Assembly (NCBI RefSeq): GCF_049059935.1
Contig: NZ_JBMGQR010000020.1
Span: 1 to 61,469 of the forward strand
Direction: 5' to 3'
DNA from: JAURVT01 sp049059935
GTDB taxonomy: Bacteria; Actinomycetota; Actinomycetes; Propionibacteriales; Nocardioidaceae
Length of the DNA stretch: 61,469 nucleotides
Both the position numbers and the translations under genes were made by a program. Under the pieces are notes generated by a model, which saw only the letters and a program-made list of their open reading frames with translations, searched no databases and was not told the origin of the DNA. This document shows, one piece after another, positions 18,359 through 25,789 of the stretch. Positions within the stretch are counted from its first letter, which is position 1; every line of letters starts with the position of its first letter.

Positions 18359-18598
18359 CGAGTGGCGCAAGTTCGGGGTCGACACGCGGTGGCCGGCCCG
18401 AACTTGCGCCACTCGGGTCGGCTTCTGCGCCACTCGACGGGACGGCCCGCACCGGCGACCACGCCCGATCCGCAGGCGACGTCGAGCTCCCGCCGTCGTC
18501 GCTCGTCGCGTCCCTGACGTCGAGTGGCGCAAACGTGCGGACGAGTGGCGCAGATCCGGGGTTCCTGACGGCGTGTCGGCCCGATCTTGCGCCGCTCG
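18359..18598. repeat. Cluster of six GAGTGGCGCA palindromic repeat units
   Basis: The 365-bp gap between the GNAT gene and efeU holds six copies of a GAGTGGCGCA core. Orientations are + at 18359, - at 18398-18415, - at 18423-18436, + at 18521, + at 18542 and - at 18580-18598. The first pair is a perfect 18-bp inverted repeat (CGAGTGGCGCAAGTTCGG and its complement) around a 21-nt spacer; the last pair is an imperfect version. No coding pattern is visible. It resembles REP/BIME-like intergenic elements that fold into RNA hairpins. I see no transposase. Confidence 0.85.
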
Positions 18599-18617
18599 GC
18601 GTGAAGGGGCGGCGAGG

Positions 18618-18636
18618 GGAGGGTAGGCTGCCCTGG
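18618..18636 (+). promoter_or_regulatory. Candidate DtxR/IdeR iron box before efeU
   Basis: By eye GGAGGGTAGGCTGCCCTGG matches the classic 19-bp DtxR/IdeR box at about 12 of 19 positions, with TAGGCT conserved in the centre. It lies 45 bp upstream of the efeU ATG. It is weaker than the box in front of efeO but consistent with iron repression of both halves of the locus. Confidence 0.4.
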
Positions 18637-18680
18637 GTCACGGCGGGACTTCTCCTGCTCCCGGCGAGAGGCACCAGGCG

Positions 18681-19526
18681 ATGCTCGGCAACTTCCTGAT
18701 CGGCTTGCGCGAGGGCCTCGAGGCCAGCCTGATCGTCAGCATCCTGATCGCCTACCTGGTCAAGAGCGGGCAGCGGTCGGCGCTGCGCTACATCTGGGCC
18801 GGCGTCGCCGTCGCCCTGGCGCTCAGCATCGGTGCGGGCGCGCTGCTCGAGTTCACCTCGCGCGACATGACGTTCGAGCAGCAGGAGCTGCTGGGCGGGT
18901 CGCTGTCGATCGTCGCGGTCGGGTTCGTCACCTGGATGGTGTTCTGGATGCGCGGCGCCGCGCGCGGCATCAAGGCCGAGCTGCAGGGCCGGCTCGACGA
19001 CGCCCTGCGCCTCGGGCCGCTGGCCCTGGTGTCGGTGGCGTTCCTCGCGGTCGGCCGCGAGGGTCTGGAGACGGCGCTCATCCTGTGGGCCGCGTCCGAC
19101 ACCGCCACCAACGGCACCACGCCGCTGCTCGGCGCGCTGCTGGGCATCGGCGTCGCGGTCGCGCTCGGCTACCTGCTCTACCGCGGCGCCCTCAAGATCA
19201 ACCTCGCGGTGTTCTTCCGCACCACCGGCGCGCTGCTCATCGTGGTCGCCGCCGGCGTCCTGGCCTACGGGGTGCACGACCTCCAGGAGGCCCGGTTCCT
19301 GCCCGGCCTGAACGACCTGGCCTTCGACGTCAGCAGCACCATCGACCCGTCGGGGCTGGTCGGCACGATCCTCAAGGGGACGATCAACTTCCAGCCGAAC
19401 CCGACCGTGCTGCAGGCGGTCGTCTGGGTGTTGTACCTGGTGCCCACCATGGTCCTGTTCCTGCGTCCGCCGAAGCAGAAGGCCCCGGTCAGCGCGACGG
19501 CCGGCGCCGCCGGACAGCCCGGCTGA
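18681..19526 (+). CDS. efeU: FTR1-family iron permease EfeU
   Basis: The 281-residue polytopic membrane protein starts at ATG 18681. Two REGLE motifs, LREGLEASL (residues 8-16) and GREGLETAL in the middle helix region, are the iron-binding signatures of FTR1/EfeU permeases. About seven helices are visible. It imports iron together with EfeO and EfeB. Here it stands alone on the plus strand and converges on efeO-efeB-vanZ, overlapping the vanZ-like gene by 38 nt at the 3' ends, instead of forming the usual efeUOB operon. Confidence 0.95.
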   Translation: MLGNFLIGLREGLEASLIVSILIAYLVKSGQRSALRYIWAGVAVALALSIGAGALLEFTSRDMTFEQQELLGGSLSIVAVGFVTWMVFWMRGAARGIKAELQGRLDDALRLGPLALVSVAFLAVGREGLETALILWAASDTATNGTTPLLGALLGIGVAVALGYLLYRGALKINLAVFFRTTGALLIVVAAGVLAYGVHDLQEARFLPGLNDLAFDVSSTIDPSGLVGTILKGTINFQPNPTVLQAVVWVLYLVPTMVLFLRPPKQKAPVSATAGAAGQPG

Positions 19527-19917
19527 GCACCCACGCCAGCACCAGCCCGACAGCCGCGCCCGTCACGTTGGCCGCGACGTCCGACACCGACGGCGTGCGT
19601 GCCGGCAGGAACGCCCCCTGGACGAGCTCGATGACGGTGCTCAGCGCCGCCGCGACGGGGAGCCACGCCCACCAGCGCCAGCGGGGCGCCGCGAGGCTGC
19701 CGAGCAGCGTCAGGGGCACGAACAGCAGCACGTTGGTGACGACCTCGACGCTGCCGAAGGTCGCCAGGCCCGCCGGGACGCCGTTGTCGCGCAGCGCGGC
19801 GAGGATGTGCTCGATGCTCGAGCTGGGCAGCCCGTTGGACGGCTCGAGGACGATCACCGCCACCACGGCGAGGTAGAGCACCAGGGCCGCGGCCGCCAGC
19901 CGCGACGTCCAGGTCAT
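19489..19917 (-). CDS. VanZ-like membrane protein
   Basis: The 142-residue product starts at ATG (19915-19917), which overlaps the efeB stop by 4 nt (ATGA), so it is translationally coupled to efeB. It has an N-terminal helix, then two to three more with the VanZ-like pattern: NVLLFVPLTLLG, AALSTVIELVQGAFLPAR and PSVSDVAANVTGAAVG. VanZ was named from teicoplanin resistance, but most family members have no known role. The 3' end lies inside the efeU coding region on the other strand. The coupling to an iron/heme peroxidase is unexplained. Confidence 0.88.
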   Translation of the reverse strand: MTWTSRLAAAALVLYLAVVAVIVLEPSNGLPSSSIEHILAALRDNGVPAGLATFGSVEVVTNVLLFVPLTLLGSLAAPRWRWWAWLPVAAALSTVIELVQGAFLPARTPSVSDVAANVTGAAVGLVLAWVLSRAVRRRRPSR

Positions 19918-21200
19918 CGAGCGAGCAGGGCCTGACCCCAGTACCCGTCCGCGGTCAGCCCGCCGGGGCACGCGAACACACCGGACCCGACGTGCGTGAC
20001 GTACTCGTTCATCAGGTCGTTGGACGGCCCGGCCAGCGAGCGCTGGATCGGGACGAACCCCGTGGCGGGGTCGTCCTGGAAGCAGATGAAGAACAGTCCC
20101 GCGGCCAGCTGGCCGAGGTCGTCGTTGCCCTCCACGAAGTTGTAGCCGCGACGCAGGATCTGCGCGCCGCCGTTGAAGTCCGGGTGCGCCAGCCTGACGT
20201 GGGACTTCAGCGCGATCGCGGGCTCGCCGTCGGCAGCCTTGGCGTCGAAGTCGGGCTCGTCGAGCTCGTCGCCGCCCGACATGGGCCCGCCCGAGCCCTT
20301 GGTGCGGCCGATGATGTTCTCCTGGCCGGCGAGCGACTCGCGGTCCCAGGTCTCGATCCGCATCATGATCTTGCGGTTGACCATGTAGCTGCCGCCGACC
20401 ATCCAGTCCTGGTCGGCGTCGTCGCCCACCCAGACGTGCTCGTCGACCACCCGGGTGTCCTCGGACTTGATGTTCGCCGTGCCGTCCTTGAAGCCGAACA
20501 GGTTGCGCGGCGTCGCCTGCGCCCTCGACGTCGACGACGTGCGCCCGAAGCCGAGCTGGGAGTACCGGATCGACACCACGCCGAACCCGATGCGCACCAG
20601 GTTGCGGATCGCGTGGACGGCCACCTGCGGGTCGTTGGCGCACGCCTGGACGACGATGTCGCCGCCGCTGACCTCCGGACGCAGCCGGTCGCCGCTGAAC
20701 GCGGGCAGGTCGACGAGCGCCGCGGGACGCTTGGCGGCCAGCCCGAAGCGGTCCTGGCCGTCGGCGGTCTCGAACAGCGACGGCCCGAACCCGATCGTCA
20801 GGGTGAGGGCCGACGGCGGCAGGCCCTGGGCCTCGCCGGTGTCCTCGGGCGGCACCTCGGCGGGTCCGGCGACCGAGCCGAAGTCGCCGACGTCGTTGCC
20901 CGAGCACATCTTGCGCGCGGCGGCCGTCCACTCCTGCAGCAGCGCGTCGAGCTCGTCGCGGTCGGTGGTGACGACGTCGAACACGGCCAGGTGCAGCCGG
21001 TCCTGCGCAGGCGTGGTGATGCCCGCCTGGTGCCTGCCGTCGAACGCCACCGGCATCGCGGCCGGGTCGGGGGCGGCGGACGGGGTGTCGGCGGTGGCCG
21101 AGCGGGTGACGTAGCCGAGCCCCCCGCCGACCGCGAGCGCGCCGGCACCCGCCCCGCCCAGCAGGGCGCGGCGGGACAGCCCGGGACGTCGCTCGGTCAC
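19914..21200 (-). CDS. efeB: Dyp-type heme peroxidase EfeB with Tat signal
   Basis: The 428-residue product starts at ATG (21198-21200). The N-terminus has a twin-arginine signal (LSRRALLGG, residues 8-16), so it is exported folded. It belongs to the Dyp-peroxidase family: GFKDGT (236-241, catalytic Asp239), the proximal heme His in KSHVRLAHP (His334) and a distal Arg in ILRRGYNF. In Efe systems it oxidises ferrous iron or handles heme outside the membrane. It follows efeO by 10 nt and is followed by the overlapping vanZ-like gene. Confidence 0.95.
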   Translation of the reverse strand: MTERRPGLSRRALLGGAGAGALAVGGGLGYVTRSATADTPSAAPDPAAMPVAFDGRHQAGITTPAQDRLHLAVFDVVTTDRDELDALLQEWTAAARKMCSGNDVGDFGSVAGPAEVPPEDTGEAQGLPPSALTLTIGFGPSLFETADGQDRFGLAAKRPAALVDLPAFSGDRLRPEVSGGDIVVQACANDPQVAVHAIRNLVRIGFGVVSIRYSQLGFGRTSSTSRAQATPRNLFGFKDGTANIKSEDTRVVDEHVWVGDDADQDWMVGGSYMVNRKIMMRIETWDRESLAGQENIIGRTKGSGGPMSGGDELDEPDFDAKAADGEPAIALKSHVRLAHPDFNGGAQILRRGYNFVEGNDDLGQLAAGLFFICFQDDPATGFVPIQRSLAGPSNDLMNEYVTHVGSGVFACPGGLTADGYWGQALLAR

Positions 21201-21210
21201 GGTCGCGTCC

Positions 21211-22362
21211 TCACTGGCTCGCGGCGATGACGCCGGCGACCTTGCTGATCGGCTCGCTCAGCGCGGCGACGCTGTCGGAGAGCTCCTTGACCTGCGGCTG
21301 CGTCAGCTCGTCGTAGAAGACCCAGGAGCCATCGGCCTTCTGGTACTGGTTGAGCTCCTTGTCGAGCGCGGCGAAGCGGGTGTCGAGCTGCTTGACGAGC
21401 GCGGGGTCCTGCTTCTCCAGGACGGGGCGCAGCGACGAGATGGCCGCCTGCGAGCCCTCGATGTTGGCCTTGAAGTCCCACAGGTCGGTGTGGCTGAACT
21501 CGTCCTCCTCGCCGGTGATCTTGCCGGTGGCGACCTCGTCGAGCAGGCCCTTGGAGCCCTGCGCGAGCTGCAGCGCCGTCAGCGGCTGCTCCTTCGAGCG
21601 CTTGACGACCTCCTTGACGTTGGCCAGCAGCTGGTCGGCGTACGGGCCCATGCCGTCGGTGTCGTTCTCGACCCAGAGCTGCTTCTCGATCCGGTGCCAG
21701 CCGGTGAAGTCCTGACCGGGCTCGACGTCGGGCTCGCGGCCGTCGGTGATCGGGTCGAGGTCGCCGAAGATCTCCGCGACGGGCTCGATGCGCTCCCAGT
21801 AGGTCCGTGCGCGCGGGAACAGGGCCTTGGCCTCGTCGACCTTGCCCGCCTTGACCGCGTCGGTGAACTTGGTGGTCTCGGTGACCAGCGCGCCGGTCTG
21901 GCTCTGGACGTAGCGCGAGTAGCTGCGGGCCGCGGCCTTGAGCTCCTCGGAGTCCGAGAGCTTCGTGGCGGCCTCACCGCTGACCTTGATGTCCTGACGG
22001 ATGCCGTCGCCGATCATGCCCGGCTTGCAGGCGCCCTCGTACGTGCCGCGGTCGAGGTCGACGACGAGGTCGCGCGACAGGCCGGGGCCGATGTTCTCGA
22101 CCTCGCCCATGATCCGGTCGCCCTCGGCGTACACATAGAACTCGGTGGTCTTGTCGCCCTCGTTCTTGACGGTGAACGTGGACGGTCCGGCCTCGAGCGA
22201 GGTCTTGCTGACCGTGCACGCGTCGTCGGAGGCCGCGACGGTGACCGCGCCCGAGCTGCTGCCCCCGGCCGCGGGCTCGGGGTCGGTCGCACAGGAGGCG
22301 AGGGCGGGCAGCAGGGCGAGCGCGGCGATGCCGGCGCCGAGTCCGCGCAGGGATGCGGTCAT
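21211..22362 (-). CDS. efeO: Iron-uptake lipoprotein EfeO (cupredoxin plus imelysin-like M75 domain)
   Basis: The 383-residue product starts at ATG (22360-22362). The signal peptide ends at a lipobox LASC, making Cys24 the lipidated residue. Residues about 38-128 form the cupredoxin-like domain (FTVKNEGDKTTEFYVY). The rest is the imelysin/M75 domain with YWERIEPVAEIFGDLD and the metal-binding HxxE in GWHRIEKQLW (His223, Glu226). It gathers iron and passes it to EfeU. It is first in the efeO-efeB-vanZ unit behind a strong iron box. Confidence 0.95.
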   Translation of the reverse strand: MTASLRGLGAGIAALALLPALASCATDPEPAAGGSSSGAVTVAASDDACTVSKTSLEAGPSTFTVKNEGDKTTEFYVYAEGDRIMGEVENIGPGLSRDLVVDLDRGTYEGACKPGMIGDGIRQDIKVSGEAATKLSDSEELKAAARSYSRYVQSQTGALVTETTKFTDAVKAGKVDEAKALFPRARTYWERIEPVAEIFGDLDPITDGREPDVEPGQDFTGWHRIEKQLWVENDTDGMGPYADQLLANVKEVVKRSKEQPLTALQLAQGSKGLLDEVATGKITGEEDEFSHTDLWDFKANIEGSQAAISSLRPVLEKQDPALVKQLDTRFAALDKELNQYQKADGSWVFYDELTQPQVKELSDSVAALSEPISKVAGVIAASQ

Positions 22363-22400
22363 GACGGTCCTAGGGGTGCGGCACCGACCCGCGAGTCAGT

Positions 22401-22419
22401 GAAGGTGAGGCAAACCTCA
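22401..22419 (-). promoter_or_regulatory. DtxR/IdeR-type iron box upstream of efeO
   Basis: GAAGGTGAGGCAAACCTCA matches the 19-bp DtxR/IdeR consensus at about 14 positions and contains the inverted repeat TGAGG-N4-CCTCA. It lies 39 bp before the efeO start, where a repressor would block transcription under iron-replete conditions. Confidence 0.65.
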
Positions 22420-22435
22420 TCAGTGTAGGACGGCA

Positions 22436-22461
22436 CCGGACCTGTCGGTCAACAGGTCCGG
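22436..22461. promoter_or_regulatory. Perfect 10-bp inverted repeat between efeO and lpqY
   Basis: CCGGACCTGT (22436-22445) and ACAGGTCCGG (22452-22461) form a perfect repeat around six bases in the 306-bp divergent region. It is separate from the iron box (22401-22419) and from the Crp-like site (22612-22627). It may be an operator or a hairpin; I cannot name a regulator. The remaining bases of this gap (22462-22611) show no gene or clear motif. Confidence 0.45.
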
Positions 22462-22611
22462 CGCGTCCGTCGGTGTGACCCTCGTCCACCCGCCCGGTCG
22501 ACTGGCTCGCCCAGCGATCCGCGCAGGTCCTCGTCCGTCCTGGCCAGACGTCCGCTAATCGGCACGCACTCCTTGTCGCCGCACGTCAGACGGGCTTAGG
22601 TTCACCCCAGC

Positions 22612-22627
22612 AGTGACTTCGGTCACA
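22612..22627 (+). promoter_or_regulatory. Crp/GlxR-type cAMP-receptor site before lpqY
   Basis: AGTGACTTCGGTCACA matches the actinobacterial Crp/GlxR consensus TGTGA-N6-TCACA at 9 of 10 fixed positions and is centred about 50 bp upstream of the lpqY ATG. This suggests cAMP/carbon-status control of the sugar importer. Confidence 0.6.
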
Positions 22628-22668
22628 CCAGACACTCGCGCTCGGCGCGCAGGAGATGAGGCAGTCAG

Positions 22669-23976
22669 ATGACGGATCGACCAGCTTCGAGGCACCCACG
22701 GCGTCTGAGCACGAGGTACGTCGCGCGAGGTCTCGCCCTCGTGCTCGCCGCGGGCGGCCTGGCCGCGTGCGGCGGCGGTGACGGCGGCGTCCCCGTCGTG
22801 AACCTCTACGGCGGTGCGGCGGCAGCGGGGTTCGACAAGATCATCGCCGACTGCAACGACCAGGCCGACGGCGAGTACCGCATCGTCGGCAACCTGCTCC
22901 CCAGCGACGCCGACGGCCAGCGCGAGCAGCTCGTCCGCCGTCTCGCGGCCAAGGACGACGGGCTCGACCTGATCGGCATGGACGTGGTGTGGACCGCCGA
23001 GTTCGCCGAAGCCGGCTGGATCCGCGAGATCAAGGGCGCCGACAAGACCGCCGCCACGGAGGGCACCCTCGCCCCGACGATCGCGACGGCCGAGTGGAAG
23101 GACAAGCTCTACGGCGTCCCGAAGCACACCAACGTCCAGCTGCTCTGGTACCGCAAGTCGCTCGTCCCCACCCCACCGACGACGTGGGACGAGATGATCG
23201 ACATGGCCAAGCAGCTCAAGTCCGAGGGCAAGCCGTACCAGATCGGCTTCACCGGCTCGCAGTACGAGGGCTACGTGGTGGGCTTCAACACCATCCTCTC
23301 CTCCTACGGCGGCGAGCTCGTCAACGCCAACAGCACCGAGGCCACCGTCGACGGCAAGACCGTCCAGGCCCTCGCGCTGATCAAGAAGTTCGCCACCTCC
23401 GGCGTCGCGAGCGCCTCGCTCTCCAACAGCCAGGAGCCCGAGGTCTTCGCGCAGATGCAGCAGGGCAAGGCCGCGTTCATCCTCAACTGGCCCTACGTGC
23501 TCAGCGCCATGCGTGACGCCGGCTCCACCGACAAGCAGAGCCAGGAGGTCTACGACGACCTCGGCTACGCGCCGTACCCGTCCGTCGTCGCCGGCGAGAC
23601 GCCCAAGGTCACCCTCGGCGGCATGAACTACGGCATCAGCACCTACAGCAAGCACCCGCGCGAGACCCTCGACGCGGCCATGTGCCTGCGGACGCCCGAG
23701 CACCAGCTGCAGACCGCGCTGGAGGCGGGCGACCCGCCGGTCAACGAGGCCGTCTACTCCGAGCCGGAGTTCACCAAGGCCTACCCGCAGGGGCAGGACA
23801 TGCTCACCGAGCTGCAGGTGGCCTCGTCGCGGCCCATCTCGCCGCTCTACCAGAACATCTCGACGATCGTGTCCACCACGTTGTCGCCCCCGGCGCAGAT
23901 CCAGCCGGACAAGACCGCCCGCGAGCTCAAGTCGTCGATCCAGGACGCGCTCGAAGGAAAGGGAATCCTGCCATGA
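22669..23976 (+). CDS. lpqY: Sugar-binding lipoprotein of the LpqY type (trehalose ABC importer)
   Basis: The 435-residue extracytoplasmic binding protein starts at ATG 22669. A basic N-terminus, a hydrophobic stretch and the lipobox LAAC place lipidated Cys at residue 34. The mature part follows the family 1 solute-binding fold, with DLIGMDVVWTAEFAEAGW, YGVPKHTNVQLLWYRK and TTWDEMIDMAKQLK typical of LpqY and other disaccharide binders. It leads the lpqY-sugABC operon. In mycobacteria the set recycles trehalose released by mycolyl transfer. Trehalose is the best guess here, but maltose-type sugars are possible. Confidence 0.88.
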   Translation: MTDRPASRHPRRLSTRYVARGLALVLAAGGLAACGGGDGGVPVVNLYGGAAAAGFDKIIADCNDQADGEYRIVGNLLPSDADGQREQLVRRLAAKDDGLDLIGMDVVWTAEFAEAGWIREIKGADKTAATEGTLAPTIATAEWKDKLYGVPKHTNVQLLWYRKSLVPTPPTTWDEMIDMAKQLKSEGKPYQIGFTGSQYEGYVVGFNTILSSYGGELVNANSTEATVDGKTVQALALIKKFATSGVASASLSNSQEPEVFAQMQQGKAAFILNWPYVLSAMRDAGSTDKQSQEVYDDLGYAPYPSVVAGETPKVTLGGMNYGISTYSKHPRETLDAAMCLRTPEHQLQTALEAGDPPVNEAVYSEPEFTKAYPQGQDMLTELQVASSRPISPLYQNISTIVSTTLSPPAQIQPDKTARELKSSIQDALEGKGILP

Positions 23977-24911
23977 GCCAGACCCTGAACCAGCCGGCCG
24001 CCGAGGGGGTGGTCGACGACGGCACCAAGATCGCCCAGCAGCGGCACAGCGAGGGCAAGAGGGCCGAGCGACGCCTCGGGCTCCTGCTCTGCGCGCCAGC
24101 GGTGATCATCATGCTCGCCGTCACCGCGTACCCGATCGTCTACGCGTTCTGGCTGTCGCTGAACCGGGCCGACCTGCGCACGCCCGACGCCAACCAGTTC
24201 ATCGGCCTCGACAACTACGTCACCGTGCTGTCCAGCCCGATCTGGTGGACCGCCTTCGGCGTGACGATGTTCCTCACCGTGCTGGGCGCGGCCATCGAGC
24301 TGGTGCTCGGCATGGTCCTGGCCATCGTCATGCACCGCACGATCGTCGGACGCGGCCTGGTCCGCACGTCGGCCCTCGTGCCCTACGCGATCGTCACGGT
24401 CGTCGCAGCGTTCTCGTGGCGCTTCGCCTGGACCCAGGACCTCGGCTGGCTCGCCGGCGACAACGCCCCGCTGACGGGCATGTGGAGCTCGCTGTGGATC
24501 ATCCTGCTGGCCGAGGTCTGGAAGACCGTGCCGTTCATGGCGCTGCTGCTGATGGCCGGCCTGGCGCTGGTGCCCGAGGACCTGCTCAAGGCGGCCTCGA
24601 TGGACGGCGCCAGCACCTGGCAGCGGTTCTGGAAGATCACCATCCCGCTGATGAAGCCCGCGATCCTGGTCGCCCTGCTGTTCAGGACCCTGGACGCGTT
24701 CCGCGTCTTCGACAACATCTTCGTGCTGACGAGCGGGGCCAACAACACCTCGTCGGTCTCGATGATCGGCTACAACAACCTGATCGGCGGCCTCAACCTC
24801 GGCATCGGGTCGACGATCTCGGTGCTGATCTTCCTCAGCATCGCGATCATCGCGTTCATCTTCATCAAGCTCTTCGGAGCAGCAGCCCCCGGAGAAGGAG
24901 AGAAGCGATGA
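23973..24911 (+). CDS. sugA: Sugar ABC transporter permease, SugA-like
   Basis: The 312-residue product starts at ATG 23973, overlapping the lpqY stop by 4 nt. It has six or more membrane helices. The cytoplasmic EAA loop that contacts the ATPase is visible as LLKAASMDGASTWQRFW, in a typical MalF-like position. A long charged N-terminal extension (about 35 residues) precedes helix 1. It pairs with the next gene to form the heterodimeric membrane channel. Confidence 0.92.
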   Translation: MSQTLNQPAAEGVVDDGTKIAQQRHSEGKRAERRLGLLLCAPAVIIMLAVTAYPIVYAFWLSLNRADLRTPDANQFIGLDNYVTVLSSPIWWTAFGVTMFLTVLGAAIELVLGMVLAIVMHRTIVGRGLVRTSALVPYAIVTVVAAFSWRFAWTQDLGWLAGDNAPLTGMWSSLWIILLAEVWKTVPFMALLLMAGLALVPEDLLKAASMDGASTWQRFWKITIPLMKPAILVALLFRTLDAFRVFDNIFVLTSGANNTSSVSMIGYNNLIGGLNLGIGSTISVLIFLSIAIIAFIFIKLFGAAAPGEGEKR

Positions 24912-25747
24912 GCACCGCCGTCGAGACCCCCCGCCGCAAGCTCGCGTGGAGCGGCGCGAACATCATCGTGCTCGTCTACGCGTTCATCCCCGTCATCTGG
25001 ATCATCTCGCTGTCGCTCAAGGACAGCGGCTCGCTGAACGACGGCAACTTCCTGCCGACGTCGCCGACCAACGAGAGCTACGCCCAGATCTTCAGCAACG
25101 GCGACTTCCTCAGGGCGCTCGTCAACTCGATCGGCATCTGCGCGATCGCGACGGTGGCCGCCCTGGTCTTCGGCACGATGGCCGCCTACGCGATCGCCCG
25201 CCTGGACTTCCCGGGCAAGCGGCTCATCGTGGGCGTCTCGCTGCTCATCGCGATGTTCCCGCAGATCGCGCTGGTGACGCCCCTGTTCAAGATCGAGACC
25301 GCGATCGGCATCTTCGACACCTGGCTCGGCCTGATCATCCCGTACATCACCTTCGCGCTGCCGCTGGCGATCTACACCCTGTCGGCGTTCTTCCGCGAGA
25401 TCCCGTGGGAGCTGGAGAAGGCGGCCAAGATGGACGGCGCGACGCCGTTCCAGGCGTTCCGCCGGGTGATCACGCCGCTGGCGATGCCGGGCGTCTTCAC
25501 CACCGCGATCCTGGTGTTCATCGCCTGCTGGAACGACTTCCTGTTCGCGCTGTCGCTCACCTCGACGTCGCGCTCGCGCACCGTCCCCGCCGCGCTGTCG
25601 TACTTCCAGGGCGCCACGACGTTCGAGGTGCCCACGGGCCCCATCGCCGCCGCGGCCGTCGTCATCACGATCCCGATCGTGATCTTCGTCCTGTTCTTCC
25701 AGCGCCGGATCGTCGCCGGCCTCACCTCCGGCGCCGTCAAGGGCTGA
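24908..25747 (+). CDS. sugB: Sugar ABC transporter permease, SugB-like
   Basis: The 279-residue product starts at ATG 24908 and overlaps the sugA stop by 4 nt, indicating equimolar translation. It has six membrane helices and the EAA loop LEKAAKMDGATPFQAFRRV, characteristic of MalG-like permeases. The C-terminus RRIVAGLTSGAVKG is the standard ending of this family, contacting the ATPase. Confidence 0.93.
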   Translation: MSTAVETPRRKLAWSGANIIVLVYAFIPVIWIISLSLKDSGSLNDGNFLPTSPTNESYAQIFSNGDFLRALVNSIGICAIATVAALVFGTMAAYAIARLDFPGKRLIVGVSLLIAMFPQIALVTPLFKIETAIGIFDTWLGLIIPYITFALPLAIYTLSAFFREIPWELEKAAKMDGATPFQAFRRVITPLAMPGVFTTAILVFIACWNDFLFALSLTSTSRSRTVPAALSYFQGATTFEVPTGPIAAAAVVITIPIVIFVLFFQRRIVAGLTSGAVKG

Positions 25748-25789
25748 CCGGCCCGCGCCCACCGACCTTCACACCACCTAGGAGCAGCT

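Noticed and set aside
18359..18598. Considered as a CRISPR array
   Set aside because: Units alternate in orientation and spacers are uneven; there are no cas genes. It fits intergenic palindromic repeats instead.
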